Source: Acidobacteriota bacterium (GTDB taxonomy: Bacteria > Acidobacteriota > Vicinamibacteria > Vicinamibacterales > 2-12-FULL-66-21). Taken from it: a stretch of 5,518 nucleotides of DNA. Shown piece by piece: positions 1 to 3,999 of this stretch (positions are counted from its first letter, which is position 1; every line of letters begins with the position of its first letter). The stretch covers positions 1 through 5,518 of the forward strand of contig JACDDJ010000346.1 in the NCBI GenBank assembly GCA_013817065.1, written 5' to 3'. A program made the translations under genes and the position numbers. Below the pieces are notes generated by a model. That model worked only from the letters and a program-made list of their open reading frames with translations, ran no database searches and was not told the origin of the DNA.

Positions 1-710
1 GACTTGAGCAGGTGGACGAGAAGCGAACGCTTGACGTCCTGAGACGCCGGGTAAACGGCCTGGGTGATCCCGGAAGCCGGCGCAGCGGTCCGCGCGCGCT
101 GAATCATCTCCGGGTTCTTCAGCATCTCCTGCGTCAGCTTCAGAATCTCCGGCGGCATCGTCGCGCTGAAGAACATCGTCTGGCGCTTCTGGGGGATGTG
201 CCGGAGGATCCGCCGGATGTCGGGGAGGAAGCCCATGTCGAGCATCCGGTCCGCTTCGTCGAGTACCAGGTATTCAAGGTGCGCCAGTTTTGCGTAAGGG
301 GCGCGGAGATGGTCGAGCAGCCGTCCGGGCGTGGCGATCATGACGTCCACGCCGGAACGAAAGGCGTGCTCCTGCGGCCCCATCGACACGCCGCCAAACA
401 CCGAGGCGCCGTTCAGCGGCGAGTGGACGGCGAGGGCGTTGAACTCTTCGAGGATCTGCGCGGCGAGCTCGCGGGTCGGGGCGAGCACCAGCGCGCGGGT
501 ACGGCCGCGCGGCTTGTCGATGAGCGCGTGCATGATCGGGAGCAGAAACGCGGCGGTCTTGCCACTGCCGGTCTGCGCGCAGGCGAGCACGTCGCGGCCA
601 GCCAGCGCCGGGGGAATGGCGTCGGACTGGATCGGTGTGGGACGGGCGAAACCGAGCTCACGTATGCTCGTGAGCAGACTCGGGTGTAACTTCAAACTGC
701 TGAATGGCAA
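1..710 (-). CDS. DEAD-box ATP-dependent RNA helicase, RhlE-like (C-terminal part outside window)
   Basis: Cytoplasmic ATP-dependent RNA helicase, expected to remodel RNA duplexes or ribonucleoproteins in ribosome assembly or RNA turnover. Only the first 236 residues are in the window. They cover the whole RecA1 domain: Q motif GFARPTPIQ (20-28), Walker A AQTGSGKT (45-52), motif Ia PTREL (78-82), GG (106-107), TPGR (127-130), DEAD (151-154) and SAT (182-184). RecA2 is just beginning at the left edge. The start is taken as TTG at 710-708: it gives the family-typical opening FSSLKLHPSLL and has a strong Shine-Dalgarno sequence, GAGGAGAG, just upstream. The frame is open upstream only to a stop at 735-737, and no ATG lies between that stop and the Q motif. 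The opening resembles RhlE more than other DEAD-box subfamilies, but the C-terminal extension that would settle this is missing. The 5' end overlaps the divergent hydrolase by 7 bp. Confidence 0.95.
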   Translation of the reverse strand, partial: MPFSSLKLHPSLLTSIRELGFARPTPIQSDAIPPALAGRDVLACAQTGSGKTAAFLLPIMHALIDKPRGRTRALVLAPTRELAAQILEEFNALAVHSPLNGASVFGGVSMGPQEHAFRSGVDVMIATPGRLLDHLRAPYAKLAHLEYLVLDEADRMLDMGFLPDIRRILRHIPQKRQTMFFSATMPPEILKLTQEMLKNPEMIQRARTAAPASGITQAVYPASQDVKRSLLVHLLK

Positions 711-1600
711 AAGACTCTCCTCAGGTACCTGGCATCATCGTCAGGTCTGGCGGGCGGGCTCGAACAGGCCGCCGCATCCTTCTCACGATAGCGGTTGTTG
801 CGGCGTGCGTCTATGCCGCAGCGCTGCTATTGCTGATTTCGCAGGAAACCCGTCTGGTTTTCGAGCATGGCCGGCCGCTTGGTGCGCTACGGCCCGCCCC
901 ACCCTTTGAACAGGTCGAGCTACCCCGGTTTGGCGACACGGGCCAGCTCGCGTGGATCATGCGCGGCGCGGACCCGAATGCGCCGTGGCTCCTCTACCTC
1001 CACGGGAACAGCGCCACGGTTGCCAGCCGCGGCAATGTTGTGCGGTATCAAGGGCTTCGATCACTCGGCCTCAATCTCGCGGCGCCCGAGTATCGCGGCT
1101 TCGGCGGAGTCGCCGGTCAACCTTCAGAGAACAGCGTGACGGACGACGCGCGGCACGGTTACCGCTACTTGCGGGAGACGCTCGGGATCCCGGCGTCGAA
1201 GATCATCATCTTCGGCTGGTCGCTCGGGTCAGCGGTCGCGGTGAACCTTGCGGCGGATGTGCCATCAGCGGCCGTCGTGCTCGAAGGCGCACCGGCGTCA
1301 CTCGTGGCGATCGGCGAGATGCGCTATCCCTGGATCCCGATCCGGATGATCATGCGCAACCCGTTCGAGTCGGTCCTCAAGATCGGCCGGATCAATGCGC
1401 CGATGCTCTTTCTGCACAGCCCCGAGGACAAGATCATCCCGATCGAGGAAGGCCGCAAGCTATTCGAGGCCGCACGCGGCCCGAAGCAGTTCGTCGAGGT
1501 CCGCGGCGGCCATATCGACCCCGCCGACGTGGACGCGAGCGTTTACTTCGGCGCGGTGCGAAGCTTCCTCGCCGCACACGGTCTACTAACGCGGCGCTGA
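704..1600 (+). CDS. Membrane-anchored alpha/beta hydrolase (Bem46/ABHD-like serine hydrolase)
   Basis: A 298-residue alpha/beta-hydrolase-fold protein; esterase, lipase or thioesterase activity is plausible but the substrate is unknown. A basic N-terminus (R14-R24) precedes one hydrophobic segment at about residues 25-46, so the enzyme is probably anchored to the inner membrane with its catalytic domain outside. Visible motifs are the oxyanion-loop YLHGN (98-102), PEYRGFG (128-134), nucleophile elbow GWSLGS (171-176, Ser173), probable acid Asp242 in HSPEDKIIP, and His270 in GGHID. This gives a complete Ser-Asp-His triad. The layout (N-terminal membrane helix, QETRLVF-like linker, HGN, YRG, GxSxG) matches the Bem46/ABHD13-17 group (COG1073). 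The start at 704 is the only early in-frame choice, because a TGA lies at 701-703 and the next candidate is inside the membrane helix. No Shine-Dalgarno sequence is visible, so leaderless or weak initiation is possible. The gene faces the helicase divergently and DinB convergently. Confidence 0.88.
   Translation: MAKDSPQVPGIIVRSGGRARTGRRILLTIAVVAACVYAAALLLLISQETRLVFEHGRPLGALRPAPPFEQVELPRFGDTGQLAWIMRGADPNAPWLLYLHGNSATVASRGNVVRYQGLRSLGLNLAAPEYRGFGGVAGQPSENSVTDDARHGYRYLRETLGIPASKIIIFGWSLGSAVAVNLAADVPSAAVVLEGAPASLVAIGEMRYPWIPIRMIMRNPFESVLKIGRINAPMLFLHSPEDKIIPIEEGRKLFEAARGPKQFVEVRGGHIDPADVDASVYFGAVRSFLAAHGLLTRR
715..722 (-). promoter_or_regulatory. Shine-Dalgarno sequence of the helicase gene
   Basis: Read on the minus strand these bases are GAGGAGAG, four bases before the TTG at 710-708. 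This purine-rich site decides the TTG start of the helicase, which has no usable ATG. The site lies inside codons 4-7 of the divergent hydrolase, so the helicase leader, and presumably its promoter, sits within hydrolase coding sequence. Confidence 0.75.
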
Positions 1601-1603
1601 CGG

Positions 1604-1623
1604 CGCGGCGCTGAAGCGCCGCG
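1604..1623 (+). terminator. GC-rich hairpin after the hydrolase gene (possible terminator)
   Basis: CGCGGCGC (1604-1611) is perfectly complementary to GCGCCGCG (1616-1623) across a four-base TGAA loop. It begins three bases after the hydrolase stop. The 8-bp all-GC stem would be very stable, but no T-tract follows on either strand, so it is not a classical intrinsic terminator. It could slow polymerase, protect a 3' end from exonucleases, or be a copy of a dispersed repeat. The fold is directly visible; the function is inferred. Confidence 0.45.
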
Positions 1624-1650
1624 ATGGTAGATGGTAAATGGAAGATGGGA
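1623..1650 (+). repeat. Heptamer tandem repeat, GATGGTA-type, four units
   Basis: Four consecutive 7-bp units: GATGGTA (1623-1629), GATGGTA (1630-1636), AATGGAA (1637-1643) and GATGGGA (1644-1650). The first two are identical and the others diverge by one or two bases. The array starts on the last base of the GC-rich hairpin and lies wholly outside genes. The same heptamer recurs in inverted orientation at 1691-1711. Confidence 0.8.
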
Positions 1651-1704
1651 AAGTGTCGGACTTGTGGCACGGCGCTGAAGCTCTGCGCTTTACCATCTAC
1701 CATC
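1623..1704. repeat. Perfect 16-bp inverted repeat with 50-bp loop
   Basis: GATGGTAGATGGTAAA (1623-1638) is the exact reverse complement of 1689-1704. The 50-bp interior (1639-1688) holds the remaining two degenerate heptamers and one copy of CGGCGCTGA. Because both arms are built of heptamers, they can also pair shifted by one unit (1623-1629 with 1705-1711, one G-U pair in RNA). The repeat lies between the convergent 3' ends of the hydrolase and the DinB gene, so transcripts from either side reading through would form a long stem. This could be a bidirectional 3'-end structure or a small repeat element; no T-tract supports classical termination. Confidence 0.75.
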
Positions 1705-1711
1705 TGCCATC
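1691..1711 (-). repeat. Inverted-orientation heptamer array, three units
   Basis: On the plus strand the units are TACCATC (1691-1697), TACCATC (1698-1704) and TGCCATC (1705-1711), that is GATGGTA-type heptamers read on the minus strand. The array ends five bases before the last base of the DinB stop codon. With the plus-strand array at 1623-1650 it makes a mirrored pair bracketing the gap. Confidence 0.78.
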
Positions 1712-1716
1712 CGCCG

Positions 1717-2322
1717 TTACTTGGGATACCCGGCGGCGGTCTTCACTTCCTCGATCTGCGCGGTGTGCCGCGCACTGTGGCCCGCGATCAGCAGCAGCCA
1801 CTGGTGCAGATCCAGGGGTCCCAACGCAGGATGCGGTGCCGCATGCGCCCGCAGGTCCTCTGTGGTCGCCTTCGTCCAGTCGATCGTCTTGTCGCGCGCG
1901 GCGTTGAAGTCCTTCACCAGCGCGTCCTTCGTCGCCCACTTGTTCACCGGCTTCAACATCTCGGGGGCCTGGAACTTGCTGGAACGGTCGGTCAATCCGG
2001 CGATCACTTTTTCGTCGGGAACGCCCTCACCGGGCTTCGGCGCCGGCGCCTTGAGCATCTGCGTCGTGACCATCCCGAAGATCGTGCTCTCGGAGATGCC
2101 GATGTGCTCGGCGACCTCCGCGATCGACCATGAGGTGGGGCTGGCCTTGAACGTCCACTGCGCCGGGGTCACGTTCTCGATCGATTTCAGGAACGCCTGG
2201 CGGGTGTCTTCGAGATACTTGGCCGCGGCGGCGCGGTCCTTCTGCGGGTCGGCAGTCTGAGCCGCGACGGGTCCAGCCACGAACAACAACGCACAGGCTA
2301 CGGCCGCTGAAATGAACGTCAT
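1717..2322 (-). CDS. Exported DinB-superfamily (four-helix, metal-binding) protein
   Basis: A 201-residue protein of the DinB/YfiT-like superfamily, whose members are four-helix bundles binding a divalent metal through three histidines; some are thiol-dependent transferases, most are uncharacterised. The likely triad is His73 (in EVAEHIG), His182 and His186 (in AGHSARH), in the family order: one His after the first helix pair, then an HxxxH near the C-terminus. The frame is open much further upstream, but the ATG at 2322-2320 is chosen because GGAGG lies at the right spacing and a signal peptide follows at once: a hydrophobic core at about residues 3-17, then a PVAA-Q cleavage site near residue 21. 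Export makes an intracellular bacillithiol or mycothiol role unlikely. It is convergent with the hydrolase and divergent from the deacylase; the substrate is unknown. Confidence 0.88.
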   Translation of the reverse strand: MTFISAAVACALLFVAGPVAAQTADPQKDRAAAAKYLEDTRQAFLKSIENVTPAQWTFKASPTSWSIAEVAEHIGISESTIFGMVTTQMLKAPAPKPGEGVPDEKVIAGLTDRSSKFQAPEMLKPVNKWATKDALVKDFNAARDKTIDWTKATTEDLRAHAAPHPALGPLDLHQWLLLIAGHSARHTAQIEEVKTAAGYPK

Positions 2323-2378
2323 GCTGTTTCCTCCAAGGGGCAGCCATTGTCCCACAACCAAAGTGCTTCTGTGCTTGA
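2323..2378. promoter_or_regulatory. Divergent intergenic region between DinB-family gene and deacylase
   Basis: These 56 bases must hold the DinB promoter, and probably the deacylase promoter, unless they extend into the opposing coding sequences. The right-hand half is less GC-rich than its surroundings. A small perfect dyad, TTGT-CCC-ACAA, lies at 2347-2357 near the centre and could be part of an operator or chance. I see no convincing paired -35 and -10 hexamers on either strand, and no Shine-Dalgarno sequence for the plus-strand gene. Confidence 0.4.
2330..2334 (-). promoter_or_regulatory. Shine-Dalgarno sequence of the DinB-family gene
   Basis: Read on the minus strand this is GGAGG (followed by AAACAGC and the ATG), seven bases before the start at 2322. 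It fixes the start of the DinB-fold gene and excludes the much longer upstream extension of the same frame. Confidence 0.8.
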
Positions 2379-3974
2379 ATGAGCGGCATGAAACGCCTGC
2401 TTCTCCTCTCTGCCCTCGCGGTCCTGGCGCCCTCGCCGGCTGCGCAGTCGCCGGCTTTCGGCCTCGTGATCCGCAACGCGCGCATCGTGGACGGCACCGG
2501 GGCTGCCTGGTATCGAGGAGACATCGCGCTCCGGGGCGACACCGTCGTGCAAGTGGCCGCGGCCATCGAGCCCGGTGGCGCGACAGTGCTGGACGCCGGG
2601 GGCCGCGTGGTCGCACCGGGATTTATCGACATCCATACTCACGCCCGTCGCGGGATCTTCGAAGTCCCCACCGCCGACAACTACGTCCGGCAGGGTGTGA
2701 CGACGGTGATCGAGGGCCCCGACGGGAGTTCTCCACTACCACTCGGGGAGTTCCTGACGAAGCTCGAGGCGCTTCGTAAGTCCGTGAACATCGGGAGCTT
2801 CGTCGGCCAGGGATCGATACGGTCCCAGGTCATCGGCAATGCGGATCGAAAGGCCACGCCAGACGAGATCCGCCAAATGCAGGCGCTCGTCGAGGGAGCG
2901 ATGCGCGACGGCGCCTTCGGTCTGAGCACCGGACTCTTCTACGTGCCGGGATCGTTTACTCCAACGTTGGAGGTGATCGAACTCGCGAAAAGAGCGGCGA
3001 GATTCGGCGGAATGCACAAGTCGCATCAGCGCGAGGAATCGGTGCAGGTGCTCGATAGCGTCCGCGAGACGATCGCGATCGGCGAGGAGGGTGGTCTGCC
3101 GACGCAGGTGACGCATCACAAGATCATCGGCAAGGCGAACTGGGGACGTTCCTTGGAAACGCTGCGGCTCATCGATGCCGCGCGGGCTCGTGGCGTCGAC
3201 GTCACGAGCGATCAGTACCCATATACGGCGTCCAGCACCAGTGTGGCGTCTGCACTGCTGCCGGCCTGGGCACTCGAAGGTGGACGCGAAGCGCAGGCCC
3301 GGCGGCTGAAGGATCCCGCGACACGCGCCAAGGTGCGAGCCGAGACCATCGCGATGATCCGCGACGCCCGCGGCGGCGGCGATCCGAAGAATGTCCAGTT
3401 CGCCAGCTGCGGTTTCGACCCGTCACTCGCCGGCAAGACGCTCGCCGATCTCACCAGGCAACGCGGGATGGAGCCGACGATCGACAACGCCGCCGACGCG
3501 ACCCTCTGGCTGATCGAGCAGGGCGGCTGCCAGGGCATCTTCCACGCTATGAGTGATGAGGACGTCGAACGGATCCTGGCGCATCCAACGACGATGATCG
3601 GGTCGGATGGGGAGGTGCCGGTGTTTGGCCGGGCCAATCCGCACCCGAGGAGCTATGGCACCTTCGCGCGTGTCCTCGGGATGTACGTGCGCGACAAGAA
3701 GACGCTGACGCTCGAGGAGGCGGTGCGCAAGATGACGTCCTTCCCTGCTGCCCGGCTGAAGCTCACCGACCGCGGGATTCTTCGTCCAGGCATGAAAGCC
3801 GATATCGTCATCTTCGATCCCGCCACGGTACGGGACACCGCGACCTTCGAGAAGCCGCACGCCTACGCCGAAGGGTTCACCCACGTCCTGGTCAACGGCG
3901 AAGTGGTCTTCGAGAACGGCGCCATCACGGCCGCCCGTCCGGGGCGCGTGCTCTACGGGCCCGCTAAACGCTAA
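2379..3974 (+). CDS. Secreted N-acyl-D-amino-acid deacylase (D-aminoacylase) family amidohydrolase
   Basis: A 531-residue metal-dependent amidohydrolase of the D-aminoacylase family, which removes acyl groups from N-acyl-D-amino acids. A signal peptide is evident (MKR, then a hydrophobic run to about residue 17, APSPAAQ after it), so it acts outside the cytoplasm. Motifs in order are GFIDIHTH (81-88, metal-binding His86 and His88), GVTTVIEGPDGSS (106-118), GLSTGLFYVPG (181-191), SHQRE (215-219, His216), THHKIIGK (245-252), DQYPYTASS (278-286), IGSDG (407-411, Asp410) and HPRSYGTF (422-429), then a C-terminal beta-sandwich ending ADIVIFDP...VNGEVV. Length fits the family. Classical D-aminoacylases have GNCG where this has GPDG, so the Cys ligand is absent. 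ATG 2388 is an equally good start (three residues shorter, directly MKR); neither has a clear Shine-Dalgarno sequence, and a TGA precedes 2379. Exact substrate is unknown. Confidence 0.9.
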   Translation: MSGMKRLLLLSALAVLAPSPAAQSPAFGLVIRNARIVDGTGAAWYRGDIALRGDTVVQVAAAIEPGGATVLDAGGRVVAPGFIDIHTHARRGIFEVPTADNYVRQGVTTVIEGPDGSSPLPLGEFLTKLEALRKSVNIGSFVGQGSIRSQVIGNADRKATPDEIRQMQALVEGAMRDGAFGLSTGLFYVPGSFTPTLEVIELAKRAARFGGMHKSHQREESVQVLDSVRETIAIGEEGGLPTQVTHHKIIGKANWGRSLETLRLIDAARARGVDVTSDQYPYTASSTSVASALLPAWALEGGREAQARRLKDPATRAKVRAETIAMIRDARGGGDPKNVQFASCGFDPSLAGKTLADLTRQRGMEPTIDNAADATLWLIEQGGCQGIFHAMSDEDVERILAHPTTMIGSDGEVPVFGRANPHPRSYGTFARVLGMYVRDKKTLTLEEAVRKMTSFPAARLKLTDRGILRPGMKADIVIFDPATVRDTATFEKPHAYAEGFTHVLVNGEVVFENGAITAARPGRVLYGPAKR

Positions 3975-3999
3975 ACGCACGTCGCACGTCGCACGTCGC
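3965..3999 (+). repeat. Five-unit heptamer array filling the convergent gap and containing the deacylase stop codon
   Basis: Thirty-five bases divide exactly into five 7-bp units that all end in CGC: TAAACGC at 3965-3971 and 3972-3978, then ACGTCGC at 3979-3985, 3986-3992 and 3993-3999. A further CGC precedes the first unit. The deacylase's last sense codons fall in unit 1 and its TAA stop (3972-3974) begins unit 2. The array ends at the base before the hexosaminidase stop codon (4000-4002). It therefore fills the whole 25-bp convergent gap and enters the deacylase gene. Confidence 0.85.

Larger units (their letters stand above)
1592..1680. repeat. Three copies of the short direct repeat CGGCGCTGA
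   Basis: CGGCGCTGA occurs at 1592-1600, 1606-1614 and 1670-1678. The last two extend to CGGCGCTGAAG. The first copy contains the TGA stop of the hydrolase. The middle copy forms one side of a GC-rich hairpin. The repeats sit in the convergent gap and do not continue into the genes beyond the stop-codon overlap. Confidence 0.7.

Noticed and set aside
12..689. Long plus-strand open frame across the left end
   Set aside because: It is the antisense of the DEAD-box helicase, whose minus-strand translation shows every RecA1 motif. The plus-strand product is low-complexity Arg/Gly/Glu-rich, as expected opposite GC-rich coding DNA.
952..1614. Second plus-strand frame inside the hydrolase, considered as a frameshifted continuation
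   Set aside because: The hydrolase is complete in its own frame with intact Ser173, Asp242 and His270 and a normal length. The other frame is Arg-rich with no motif.
1604..1704. Classical Rho-independent terminator
   Set aside because: Stable stems are present but no T-rich tract follows on either strand, so only a possible structural role is claimed.
2290..2322. Lipoprotein signal in the DinB-family protein because of a Cys at residue 10
   Set aside because: The Cys is in the middle of the hydrophobic core without a lipobox, and an A-x-A-type signal peptidase I site follows near residue 21.
2323..2616. N-terminal extension of the DinB-family gene
   Set aside because: The frame is open upstream, but the extension is Arg/Pro/Ala-rich, lies antisense to the deacylase signal peptide and N-terminal domain, and would bury a clear signal peptide and its GGAGG site.
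3965..3999. CRISPR or phage attachment site from the short repeats
   Set aside because: Units are 7 bp in direct tandem with no spacers, and there are no cas, integrase or transposase genes nearby.
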